DNA of 64,000 nucleotides from JAPYTY01 sp036338435 (GTDB taxonomy: Bacteria > Acidobacteriota > UBA6911 > RPQK01 > JADFOI01), in the NCBI GenBank assembly GCA_036338435.1, contig JAYZCG010000009.1, positions 1 to 64,000 on the forward strand. Direction: 5' to 3'. The notes beneath the pieces were generated by a model that was not told the DNA's origin, searched no databases, and saw only the letters and a list, made by a program, of their open reading frames with translations. Shown here in pieces: positions 17,531-25,639 of the stretch. Numbering within the stretch: the first letter of the stretch is position 1; each line of letters starts with the position of its first letter. Made by a program: the position numbers and the translations under genes.

Positions 17531-18091
17531 CTAATGCATGTAGAAGAAACATGCAAACATGGGGAGGGCAACTATGACATTGCCGGCCTTAACTTCAACG
17601 TTTTGAATGTTCTCTCCATTAGCGTTTTCCAAAGAAGCCTCCACAATACTGACGAGAAAGTCCTGACTTTCACTCATCTCTTCTGAAGAATCAAAAATAA
17701 TTTCCAGTAGAGTTCCCTCCACAATGGCTTGAGGTGAGTCTAATTCAATGGATACGGTCCCGATTGAGCCCTGAACTTCACTCAGTGATTCTACAACGGC
17801 GTTCAGGATAAGACCTTCCGTTTCCACCACGGGGGATCTTATTTCTGCAAAACTCATAACAGTTAATGGAAACTGAACCTTCAGTCTCATGTGTCGAACA
17901 TCTTGATCTTCCAGCCCATCCACCTCAATCGGTATGGCCACTGCACGGCCAGCCTCACCAACCGTATCTCGCACCGATATAATAGGATTTTTGGACTCCT
18001 GCCCGGACATAGGAACCGAGAATAGTGTAAGGATAACGGCTACTAGGCAGGTCTTCAACCACCTATGAGTAAGAATTTTGGAGAAGGCCAT
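17531..18091 (-). CDS. secreted cohesin-like protein with C-terminal CFFYMH tail (copy 2)
   Basis: I start it at the ATG at 18091 (MAFSKILTH), 29 codons inside the longest ORF, because a signal peptide follows (LVAVILTLFSVPMSG). The 186-aa product is one cohesin-like beta domain (ISVRDTVGEAGRAVAIPIEV, LLEIIFD) ending MFACFFYMH. Its body shares little obvious sequence with the other two copies, yet the final hexapeptide is identical. It lies 209 nt downstream of the amidohydrolase at 18301 on the same strand and converges with the UbiD gene. Function unknown. Confidence 0.8.
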   Translation of the reverse strand: MAFSKILTHRWLKTCLVAVILTLFSVPMSGQESKNPIISVRDTVGEAGRAVAIPIEVDGLEDQDVRHMRLKVQFPLTVMSFAEIRSPVVETEGLILNAVVESLSEVQGSIGTVSIELDSPQAIVEGTLLEIIFDSSEEMSESQDFLVSIVEASLENANGENIQNVEVKAGNVIVALPMFACFFYMH

Positions 18092-18300
18092 CTTATGTCC
18101 ATTTGACTGACAGAAGGGGATATACAATCGATACTGTAGAAAAATTCCCACTCCCCAATTATAGCGCCCCTTCACCAAGGCCAGTCTTCCCTACGAATCA
18201 GGCTGTAATGTTAAGGAAGGAAGCTTGCTCTCCTTGACATTACCCCTACAACAAAAACAAACAAATGAGCATCTGTACGCAACACCAGCCAAAGTAGGAT

Positions 18301-20064
18301 CTAACCGTAGTTTGGATACTCCACTTTTTGATTGGGATCCTTGTCAGGGTTGATATAAACAAACTTGCCCCCGATCATGGTCATCAAAACTGGAATGTCC
18401 CTGATCTTTTCCTTGGGCACCGTCAATATATCTTGCCCTAATACTACTAGGTCGGCTAACTTTCCAGTCTCTATAGAACCTTTAACATCTTCCTCAAAAG
18501 ATGCATAAGCAGGGACAATAGTGCAAGCGCGGATAGCCTCCTCTAAAGTCATACGCTCCTCTGGCTGAATGACCTTTCCTGATTTTCTAAACCGATTCAC
18601 AGAAGCCCAAATAGTGTTGAGCGGTCCGATAGGTTTTTGATCCGTTCCCGTCATGACTTTAATTCCGCTATCCAAGTACGTTCTGGTGGGAATTGGTCCG
18701 TATCTTCCCGGCTCTACCTGGTTCTCCAAATCGTCGCTGGCGCGTAACAAACTACTCGTTTGAGGTTCCACCAACACATCATACTTCTTAAGAACCTCAA
18801 TGTTTTCCCTGGAGGGATAACGAGCATGAGTTATAACATGGCGAGCATCCTCACGTGGAAATTCTCGGTATGCCTCCTCCAGCGACTCGGTCACCACATC
18901 GAAGGATTCACCTCCACCAAGGTGAATGAACATCTGCCAACCCGATTTGTGAGCAGCCTTGATGATAGCTTTCACCTTGTCCGGAGGAACACGCATTCCA
19001 GAACCATCCACGCTAATTTTTAGAGTCCCAACCCGCAAGGAATCATTGCGAAATTCTGGAGCAAATAGAAAGCTGTCCAAAAAGGCCAGGTTCTGTTCTA
19101 GGGTTTCCACCCTAATGGGCATACGGATCATCGCATTGATTCGAACCGTCAATTTACCCTGTCGACTGAGACGCTGGTAGGCTTGCAGACCCGGCTGGTT
19201 GTCCATGGCCTTACCTATGTTGGTGCAGGGATCATATAAACTGGTAAGTCCCTGCTTTACAACCGCTTTCGATCCTCTCAAGATATTTTCTTCCAGTACC
19301 TCAGTAGGATACAAATTAAAGGGTCCACGGGCTAATGTAGTCGCTCCTTTTTCCCTCAAAACCCCAGTTGGCTCACCAGTCTCAGGATCCTTCACAATCT
19401 CCCCTGCGAAGCCTCTCTCAGTAGGTTGAGGAGTATCCTTGGTGATGGTACCTACCATGTCTATTAATTTACTGTTTACAATCGTAGTATGATCCGCCCC
19501 AAAACCTAGAATAACAGGGTTATCCGGCGATACCGGATCTAAATCATATCGTGTAGGCCATCGCTTTTCAGCGAGTTCGCTGGAACTTCGCACTCCACGA
19601 GAAAACCAAACAATCTCTCCGGGGGGTGTTTGTTCCACCTTCATTTGTAGTGCTTTTCTAACTGCCTCAATGGAACGTGCTTCACTAAACATGTCCTCGT
19701 AACGATCACTTGTCTTGCCCACCTTGTGGGCAAAGTGAACGTGGGGATCATTAAAGCCTGGGAGCACCGTACGACCCTCTAGATCAATCTCCTCTGTATT
19801 AGGTCCGATCAGTGCTTTGATGTCAGCATTGGTCCCAACAGCAATGAACCTGCCATCCTTAATGGCTACTGCTTCAGCAATACTGAATTCTTCATCGACA
19901 GTGACAATTTTGCCATTAAACAAAACCTTGTCAGGTTTCAGTGCATCCAGAGGATCAGCCGTAGCACCTATGACCGTGAAAATGCCAGGATGTAAGGCAT
20001 TCAATCCTAATACGGCCACCAACAACAAACCGAACAACGCCGAATTTCTTGCAGACTTTTTCAT
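18301..20064 (-). CDS. secreted amidohydrolase-3 family enzyme
   Basis: The ATG at 20064 has an AAGGAG Shine-Dalgarno and opens a signal peptide (MKKSARNSALFGLLLVAVLG). The mature protein has the small beta domain typical of amidohydrolases (DKVLFNGKIVTVDEEFSIAEAVAI) and the metal motif DPHVHFAH near residue 120. It also has HLGGGESF and HARYPSRE in the barrel, and the C-terminal GKLADLVVLGQDIL with MTMIGGKFVY. Members cleave amide, urea or ester-like bonds in ring compounds or N-acyl amines. The substrate here is unknown. At 587 aa it is normal length. It is one of five such enzymes in 22 kb, and it sits upstream of cohesin-like copy 2. Confidence 0.85.
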   Translation of the reverse strand: MKKSARNSALFGLLLVAVLGLNALHPGIFTVIGATADPLDALKPDKVLFNGKIVTVDEEFSIAEAVAIKDGRFIAVGTNADIKALIGPNTEEIDLEGRTVLPGFNDPHVHFAHKVGKTSDRYEDMFSEARSIEAVRKALQMKVEQTPPGEIVWFSRGVRSSSELAEKRWPTRYDLDPVSPDNPVILGFGADHTTIVNSKLIDMVGTITKDTPQPTERGFAGEIVKDPETGEPTGVLREKGATTLARGPFNLYPTEVLEENILRGSKAVVKQGLTSLYDPCTNIGKAMDNQPGLQAYQRLSRQGKLTVRINAMIRMPIRVETLEQNLAFLDSFLFAPEFRNDSLRVGTLKISVDGSGMRVPPDKVKAIIKAAHKSGWQMFIHLGGGESFDVVTESLEEAYREFPREDARHVITHARYPSRENIEVLKKYDVLVEPQTSSLLRASDDLENQVEPGRYGPIPTRTYLDSGIKVMTGTDQKPIGPLNTIWASVNRFRKSGKVIQPEERMTLEEAIRACTIVPAYASFEEDVKGSIETGKLADLVVLGQDILTVPKEKIRDIPVLMTMIGGKFVYINPDKDPNQKVEYPNYG

Positions 20065-20114
20065 GCTTATCTCCTTCCCTCCGTGACAACGTTCCCACAT
20101 CTTGTGGCGGTGTG

Positions 20115-20145
20115 CAAGGTAATAGTCTCATCGTCCATTACCTTG
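20115..20145. promoter_or_regulatory. 9-bp inverted repeat upstream of the 18301 amidohydrolase
   Basis: CAAGGTAAT (20115-20123) and ATTACCTTG (20137-20145) are perfect inverted arms around a 13-nt spacer. They lie about 50 nt upstream of the amidohydrolase start and 215 nt beyond the stop of the Lrp-type gene. There is no T-tract, so an operator is more likely than a terminator. Confidence 0.35.
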
Positions 20146-20360
20146 TCTCCCCATAGTACTCAGCAATCCGGACACCTATGATATCCATTAAAGCAAAAGT
20201 ACATTCGCACATCGGGCAGGATGGATTATTCCCCCCGACGGGCACATGCCCTCCAATCCATGTTGTTCATGCATTAGACCAGCAATTTTATTGATATCTA
20301 GCCGGTGAAATGCATGTGCGGATCAAAGCTGGATTCAACAAAAATGCGGCCACACACGAG

Positions 20361-20852
20361 TTAACTGGTGATCACTTCACTGTCCAGTAGATACTGTAAA
20401 GGTAGTGCTGTAGTCTCTTTGTGGGTTGATAAGATGAGGTTGCTCCGTGTCGTTCTCACACCGGGCCATGACTGGATCTCTGCCAAAAGTTTCTCGAAGG
20501 TGCTCGTATTATGAGTTCTAATTTTCAGAATATGAGACCCCTCGCCTGTAATCGCATGACACTCCAAGATCTCGTCGAAGGCGGCAGTACGTTCAATGAT
20601 CTTAGGGTAATGTTTGGGAGACTCCGAAGTCAGAACGATGAAAGCCGTGATGTCAAGGTGCACTTTCTCAGCTTCAATCACAGCATTTATGCTGCGGATG
20701 AAACCAGCGTCACTGAGTTTACGGATCCGTTCACTCACCGATGGAATGGAAAGTTTAACTTCTTCCGCCATTTCACTACGGCTACTCTGTCCATGGGTCT
20801 GCAGAATTTCCAAGATCCTGAGATCTATCTCATCCAGCTTGTGTCCACTCAT
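20361..20852 (-). CDS. Lrp/AsnC-family transcriptional regulator
   Basis: This 163-aa regulator has an N-terminal winged helix-turn-helix (LDEIDLRILEILQTHGQSSRSEMAEEVKLS type, residues 5-50) and a C-terminal RAM/AsnC ligand-binding domain (ITGEGSHILKIRT, ending WPGVRTTRSNLILSTHKET). Such proteins form octamers and respond to amino acids. It lies 98 nt downstream of glnA on the same strand, so control of nitrogen or amino-acid metabolism, including glnA, is a reasonable inference. Confidence 0.88.
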   Translation of the reverse strand: MSGHKLDEIDLRILEILQTHGQSSRSEMAEEVKLSIPSVSERIRKLSDAGFIRSINAVIEAEKVHLDITAFIVLTSESPKHYPKIIERTAAFDEILECHAITGEGSHILKIRTHNTSTFEKLLAEIQSWPGVRTTRSNLILSTHKETTALPLQYLLDSEVITS

Positions 20853-20950
20853 AAATTCAATTCCTTAAATTCTTCACCGTAGTGCATTGGTCGATCACTC
20901 GGAGTACCGTGCCGAAAGATCAAGAGATCTATAAAAAATCACAACAGCTT

Positions 20951-22381
20951 TTAAAGATCAAAATAAAGCCCAAACTCTGCAGGATGCGGTCTGAGACGAA
21001 CATGATCCACCTCATTTTCCCGTTTGTAACCAATCCACTTTCTCAACAAATCTTCCGTAAAAACATCGCCCTTCAAGAGGTATTCATGATCTTTTTCTAG
21101 AGCATCAAGGACACTTTCTAAGGAGCCTGGCACGGACTTTACCTGCCCCTTTTCTTCCGGAGACAACTCATACAGATCTCTATCAATAGGTGTTGGAGGG
21201 CTAATCTGGTTGTCAATCCCATCCAAACCTGCCATCACAATGGCCGCAAAGGCAAGATACGGATTACATGAAGCATCCGGAGTTCGAAATTCGATCCTCT
21301 TTGCTTTTTCGCTTGCGTGATACATGGGGATGCGGACACAGGCACTACGATTGCGCTGAGAATAAACAAGATTTATTGGTGCTTCGTAACCGGGAACAAG
21401 TCTTCTGAATGAGTTGGTGGTTGGATTCGTAAAGGCCAACAAACTTGAACAATGATGCAGTATTCCCCCTACAAAAAACTCTCCTAATGCACTCAGACCA
21501 GCATAACGATCTGGTCCAAAAAAAAGATTCTTTCCCTCCTTCCACAAACTGACGTGAACGTGCATTCCAGAACCGTTGTCCATGAAGATCGGCTTGGGCA
21601 TAAAGGTGACCGTCTTGTTATGACGACGAGCCTCATTTTTGACAACGTATTTATACTTCATCAGACTATCCGCAGTGTGGATCAAGGTGTTGAATCGAAT
21701 ATCGATTTCAGCCTGTCCAGCGGTTCCTACTTCATGATGATGACATTCAGCCTCCACGCCAATCTCCAACATCGTTTTCACCATGGTGGAACGTAGATCC
21801 TGGTAATGATCCATAGGAGGTGTCGGAAAGTAGCCCTCTTTGTACCGAGGCTTGTATCCCAGATTCGGTTCGTCACCATTCCCTGAGTTCCAGAACCCTT
21901 CTACGGAGTCGACAGAGTAAAAACCGTGATTGGGGGTCTGGTCAAATCGGACATCATCAAAAATATAAAATTCAGCTTCCGGACCAAAATATGCCTCATC
22001 GGCAATCCCCATCCCATTTAGATATTCTTCAGCCTTTCGGGCGACATTACGTGGATCACGGGAGTAGATCTCTAGCGTGATTGGATCTTCAACAGAACAA
22101 ATGAAGCTCAAAGTCACGTGCTCTGTGAATGGGTCGATGAAGGCTGTCCTTATGTCCGGTTTGAGCAACATGTCACTCTCGTTAATTGACTGAAATCCAC
22201 GTATCGACGAACCGTCAAACCCTACCCCACTAACAAATAAATCTTCGTCTAACCCTCCAGCAGGTATGGAAAAATGGTGCATGAGGCCAGGAAGATCGGT
22301 AAATTTCAAATCTATGAATTCAACTTTTTGTTCTTTTACCAGCTTGGTGACATCTTGAAATGTTTTGGGCTCTGTAATCAT
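20951..22381 (-). CDS. glnA: glutamine synthetase type I
   Basis: This 476-aa protein makes glutamine from glutamate, ammonia and ATP. Diagnostic motifs are GVGFDGSSIRGFQ, AEFYIFDDVRF, HHHEVGTAGQAEIDIRF, the KPIFMDNGSGMHVH ammonia/metal region, NPTTNSFRRLVPGYEAP and NRSACVRIP. The adenylylation-loop tyrosine is present in DLYELSPEE, so control by GlnE is possible. The ATG follows a GAGGAAA Shine-Dalgarno. A long AT-rich leader with inverted repeats lies upstream, and an Lrp-type gene lies downstream. Confidence 0.95.
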   Translation of the reverse strand: MITEPKTFQDVTKLVKEQKVEFIDLKFTDLPGLMHHFSIPAGGLDEDLFVSGVGFDGSSIRGFQSINESDMLLKPDIRTAFIDPFTEHVTLSFICSVEDPITLEIYSRDPRNVARKAEEYLNGMGIADEAYFGPEAEFYIFDDVRFDQTPNHGFYSVDSVEGFWNSGNGDEPNLGYKPRYKEGYFPTPPMDHYQDLRSTMVKTMLEIGVEAECHHHEVGTAGQAEIDIRFNTLIHTADSLMKYKYVVKNEARRHNKTVTFMPKPIFMDNGSGMHVHVSLWKEGKNLFFGPDRYAGLSALGEFFVGGILHHCSSLLAFTNPTTNSFRRLVPGYEAPINLVYSQRNRSACVRIPMYHASEKAKRIEFRTPDASCNPYLAFAAIVMAGLDGIDNQISPPTPIDRDLYELSPEEKGQVKSVPGSLESVLDALEKDHEYLLKGDVFTEDLLRKWIGYKRENEVDHVRLRPHPAEFGLYFDL

Positions 22382-22450
22382 AGTTTTCCTCTTTTCCTAG
22401 TTTAGATTTAGCCGACAGCTTCTGCACTACAACAATCTAAATGATTTTCC

Positions 22451-22479
22451 AGTATAAAAACCTTACAAACATTATGAAA
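22451..22479 (-). promoter_or_regulatory. glnA: candidate sigma70 promoter of glnA
   Basis: On the minus strand TTTCAT (22479-22474) and TATACT (22456-22451) are 17 nt apart, about 70 nt before the glnA ATG. The -10 is good and the -35 weak. I saw no sigma54 GG-N10-GC site. Confidence 0.35.
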
Positions 22480-22509
22480 TGAGAGAAAATTAAATAAAAA
22501 ACATAAAAT

Positions 22510-22546
22510 AAGCTTATTACCTTTATTTATTAATGGTTACAAGCTT
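22510..22546. promoter_or_regulatory. imperfect 12-bp inverted repeat upstream of glnA
   Basis: Arms AAGCTTATTACC (22510-22521) and GGTTACAAGCTT (22535-22546) match at 10 of 12 positions, with a 13-nt AT-rich spacer. They lie just upstream of the candidate glnA -35. An Lrp/AsnC-type or other dimeric regulator could bind here. Confidence 0.4.
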
Positions 22547-22577
22547 GTTTCATATTAATAAATATGGGTTTATGTCA

Positions 22578-22604
22578 TTTATACCAAAAAAATATTGGTA
22601 TAAA
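22578..22604. promoter_or_regulatory. perfect 10-bp inverted repeat upstream of glnA
   Basis: TTTATACCAA (22578-22587) and TTGGTATAAA (22595-22604) are exact inverted arms around a 7-nt A/T spacer. The symmetry suits a dimeric DNA-binding protein. It is about 200 nt upstream of glnA. Confidence 0.45.
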
Positions 22605-22889
22605 ATTTTGAATTGTCGATATGGACGATAGCATGCTAAACACAAAAATTTGGCTGCCACTATGGCAGAATGCGAACGCATCACGCAGAGTCAGTCATCA
22701 GGTCCACCAACAAACGATATGGACGAATGAGAGTAATGAAGGCAAGGTGAAATGGGCGTAGCTATCACAAACCGACCCCCTGCACTGAAGAAAACCCATC
22801 AGTCTTTCTCCAGACATGTGCCTGGCTAGCTTGCTTTAAATTTGGCTTCGTACGACCTGATCCAGAAGTAGTGTGGTGACATTTAGCGT

Positions 22890-23342
22890 CTAGGAATCTA
22901 GGGACTCGATCCCTCTCTGGATGCCGTCAACAAACTTTTCTAGATTCTTTTTGGCAACCCTTTCGAGAAGCCCTCCGCCACCGAAGGAGGCCAATTTACC
23001 CCCGACGGCGATGTCCCCGGACCAAATCACTTTTGTTTCCCCGGGCCCTGCCTCCTCAAGAGTGAAGTGAGTCGTCATATCCACAACACTGGCAAGACCT
23101 GATCCACGACCCACGACTTTTGCACTTACCGGTGATTCCTTGTCGAGGATCTGAAGCTTCATGACCATCGCACCCTTAATATAGGAAACTCCAACCTTAG
23201 CCTTCACTGTAAAGTTAGTTTGATCTTGAATGTCAACCTCCTCTACATCAGGCAGATAGTTACTAACCTGTTCGGGATCAATTAAGAATCCGTATGCCTT
23301 TTCTCGATCAGCTTTGACTATAAATTCCCCTTCCAATAGCAT
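22890..23342 (-). CDS. CoxG-like SRPBCC domain protein
   Basis: This 150-aa protein starts MLLEGEFIVKADREKAYGFL and has the CoxG-type pattern NYLPDVEEVD, VKAKVGVSYIKG and a C-terminal amphipathic helix (KKNLEKFVDGI). In CO dehydrogenase clusters CoxG helps maturation or membrane attachment of the hydroxylase. Here the CoxS/CoxL-type genes are nearly 17 kb away (39668-42562), and no maturation genes are adjacent. A role with that hydroxylase is therefore only inferred. The family also binds hydrophobic ligands. Confidence 0.8.
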   Translation of the reverse strand: MLLEGEFIVKADREKAYGFLIDPEQVSNYLPDVEEVDIQDQTNFTVKAKVGVSYIKGAMVMKLQILDKESPVSAKVVGRGSGLASVVDMTTHFTLEEAGPGETKVIWSGDIAVGGKLASFGGGGLLERVAKKNLEKFVDGIQRGIESLDS

Positions 23343-23442
23343 TAGCGTCTTTCTCCTAACATGTTAGATGTTGTTTTGCATTGAGCCATTTCAATGAATC
23401 TATCCCAACGAGTCTATCTTATAGCAAAGCATCCCCTTCAGA

Positions 23443-23874
23443 TCAAAAAGTCGCCTTCTTCTCAAAGAAGTGATCTACGGCTCCTTGTGCTACAACTTGA
23501 TCCTGTCCAGCTGTGCCGGCACTGATTCCTACACCGCCCACAACATCACCATCAATGACGATTGGAAGACCTCCGCCAATGACAGAAAATCGTCCCTGAT
23601 TCGTAATGTGGATCCCGAAGGTGGGTTCACCCGGCACACATAATTGATTGTATTCATGGGTTCCCTTGCGGGCTGCGGCACCCGTGAAAGCCTTATCGAT
23701 CGCAATAGAAATACTTGAAATTTTGGCTCCGTCCATTCTGGTAAAGGCAAGCAAGTTGCCTGACTCATCAGCCACTGCAATACACATCGGCACTTCAATT
23801 TCACGGGACTTTTCTTCCGCACCTTCTACTAAAATTCTAGCTTCATCTAATGAGAGCCTTTTTATACTAAGCAT
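23443..23874 (-). CDS. GlcG/HbpS-family heme-binding protein
   Basis: The ATG at 23874 has a well-spaced GGAGGAG Shine-Dalgarno, giving 143 aa. The product is one GlcG domain: LSLDEARILVEGAEEKS, PMCIAVADESGNLLAF, the FSVIGGGLPIVIDG segment, and GGVGISAGTAGQDQVVAQ. Members bind heme or small molecules and often sit beside oxidoreductases and dehydratases of diol or glycolate metabolism. No signal peptide is seen, so it is probably cytoplasmic. It lies 100 nt upstream of the CoxG-like gene on the same strand and is divergent from the DASS transporter. Confidence 0.85.
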   Translation of the reverse strand: MLSIKRLSLDEARILVEGAEEKSREIEVPMCIAVADESGNLLAFTRMDGAKISSISIAIDKAFTGAAARKGTHEYNQLCVPGEPTFGIHITNQGRFSVIGGGLPIVIDGDVVGGVGISAGTAGQDQVVAQGAVDHFFEKKATF

Positions 23875-24033
23875 CAAGCTACTCCTCCCTAATATTATAA
23901 ACTTTCCACTCGCGACGATTCATACAATCGCATTTGAGGCATAGAGTCAAGTATCTATGACCTAATCCAACTATGTGCTTAATCCAGCCTTGCCAACATC
24001 AAATATTTGAGTTATAAAGACCGGAGAACTGAC

Positions 24034-25509
24034 GTGACCATGCTTAACAATCTTGGCCCTATACTGAAAGTGTTGTGCGGACCGGTTGCCTTTGGCGCCG
24101 TCTACGCAGCTCCCATGGAAGGACTTTCCTATGAGGGACAAGTTGCTTTGGCAACCTTCGTCTGGGCAGTATTCTGGTGGATGGCCCGGCCGATACCCTG
24201 GGCGATCTCCTCATTGCTCCCTCTATTTGTTTTTCCAGCATTTCAGGTGATGTCGATTCGTGACGCTACAGGTCTCTACGGACAGAGGCTTTTCTTCTGG
24301 TTACTCGGTATTTCAATGATGGGCTACGCCTTGGAAAAACATGGAGTGGCTAAACGTATCGCACTGGTTTTTCTGCGACTCAAAGGAGTGGCAAACAGTA
24401 CAGCGGCCCTTACCTTCATGTACATGCTCGTTGCCGCCGTCCTATCCTGGTTCATTGCCGATGCTGGCGTGATTGCCATGATGATGCCCATCGGGATGTC
24501 TCTTTATGCCTATATTGCCAGTGTGGGAGGCATTAATCCTCCGGAAGGGCAAAAGAGCAGACTGGCCTCCTTTCTAGCGCTAGGGACTCTTTACGGGGCC
24601 GTTGCAGGAGGTGTAGGTACATTGGCGGGAGGCCCCCACAACGTCATCGCCGTAGCGCTTTCAGAGAGCCTAGCGGGAGAGTATGTTAGCTGGTTCAGAT
24701 GGATGAAAGTGGGGGTACCCCTTTTCATCGTACTTCTTGTCACCTTCTGGCTTCTACTCCGCTTTTTCTTCCCGCCGGAAATTAGCAAAATTCCCGGAGG
24801 GAGAGAATTTATACACGGGGAATTGCAGAAGCTAGGAAAGTTAACCCGAGGGGAAATTAATGTTCTGGTGGCTTTCGCCTGCATGGTTCTGATGTTCACA
24901 GGACCCTCAATAGTCTCCCTGGTGCTTGGAGCACAACATCCCCTTGCCCTTTATCTGCGTGGTTCTCTAGCAACCTGGGTCGTTCCTCCGACCATTTTAA
25001 TCCTCCTTTTCCTCCTGCCTGTCAACTTTAAGAAGGCAGAGGGGACACTAGTCTGGGACGATGTAGCCCAAAGAGCACCATGGAATATTATCTTCCTATG
25101 CACCGGTGGTGTGGCAATGGCCGATGCTCTTATGGACTTTGGAGTCCTGGATTATACCCAAGGGGTCATCGGATCATTGGGTATCGGTGCAACAGGATTG
25201 CCCTTTTTGGCAGCTGGTTCCGTGGTTGTAGGCACCAACCTCTTCTCAGGAACCGCCGCTGCCACGCTATTTTGTAGCGTCTATATTCCGGCTGCAATGG
25301 ATGTGGGATTCAACCCTGTCAGCATTGGCATACTCGTGACCAATCTAGCCGTAGGCATTCTGTTCCCCTGGTCGGGCGCTTCAGCTGGAACCGCCTTTGC
25401 TTCCGGTTATCTGGACATGCAGGAGATGATTAAGGTAGGGATTGTGGGCACCGTGTTACTGATAGTACTCTCCGTGGGCATACACTTCATATTCGAGCCA
25501 ATCCTCTAG
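24034..25509 (+). CDS. DASS (SLC13)-family anion/dicarboxylate transporter
   Basis: The protein has about 12 hydrophobic segments and the two-repeat DASS layout. The first re-entrant loop motif is GGVGTLAGGPHNVIAV, and the second-half counterpart is FSGTAAATLFCSVYI...GILFPWSGASAGTAF. Homologues import dicarboxylates, citrate or sulfate with Na+. The substrate here is unknown, but a carboxylate fits the neighbouring catabolic genes. I place the start at the GTG at 24034, six nt after GGAGA. ATG 24040 and TTG 24007 are alternatives. Length is about 491 aa. Confidence 0.8.
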   Translation: MTMLNNLGPILKVLCGPVAFGAVYAAPMEGLSYEGQVALATFVWAVFWWMARPIPWAISSLLPLFVFPAFQVMSIRDATGLYGQRLFFWLLGISMMGYALEKHGVAKRIALVFLRLKGVANSTAALTFMYMLVAAVLSWFIADAGVIAMMMPIGMSLYAYIASVGGINPPEGQKSRLASFLALGTLYGAVAGGVGTLAGGPHNVIAVALSESLAGEYVSWFRWMKVGVPLFIVLLVTFWLLLRFFFPPEISKIPGGREFIHGELQKLGKLTRGEINVLVAFACMVLMFTGPSIVSLVLGAQHPLALYLRGSLATWVVPPTILILLFLLPVNFKKAEGTLVWDDVAQRAPWNIIFLCTGGVAMADALMDFGVLDYTQGVIGSLGIGATGLPFLAAGSVVVGTNLFSGTAAATLFCSVYIPAAMDVGFNPVSIGILVTNLAVGILFPWSGASAGTAFASGYLDMQEMIKVGIVGTVLLIVLSVGIHFIFEPIL

Positions 25510-25639
25510 GTCTGGGTTCAGGAACCGATGCGCTCTCCTCGGATACCGTGTCACGACAGGCTACAGCCAGCGCGCGAACCAAACATTAGCTAGGCTTCTC
25601 TTCTCCAAGTCAAAAACCCGTGGTGGTGGCGTGCGAAAT

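Larger units (their letters stand above)
22382..22889. other. 508-bp AT-rich intergenic region upstream of glnA
   Basis: No gene longer than a few dozen codons is evident. It contains a candidate glnA promoter, two inverted repeats (listed separately) and a 12-bp direct repeat CGATATGGACGA at 22617-22628 and 22715-22726. The half nearest glnA is very AT-rich. The half near 22889 has ordinary composition, and nothing else was seen in it. Confidence 0.6.
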
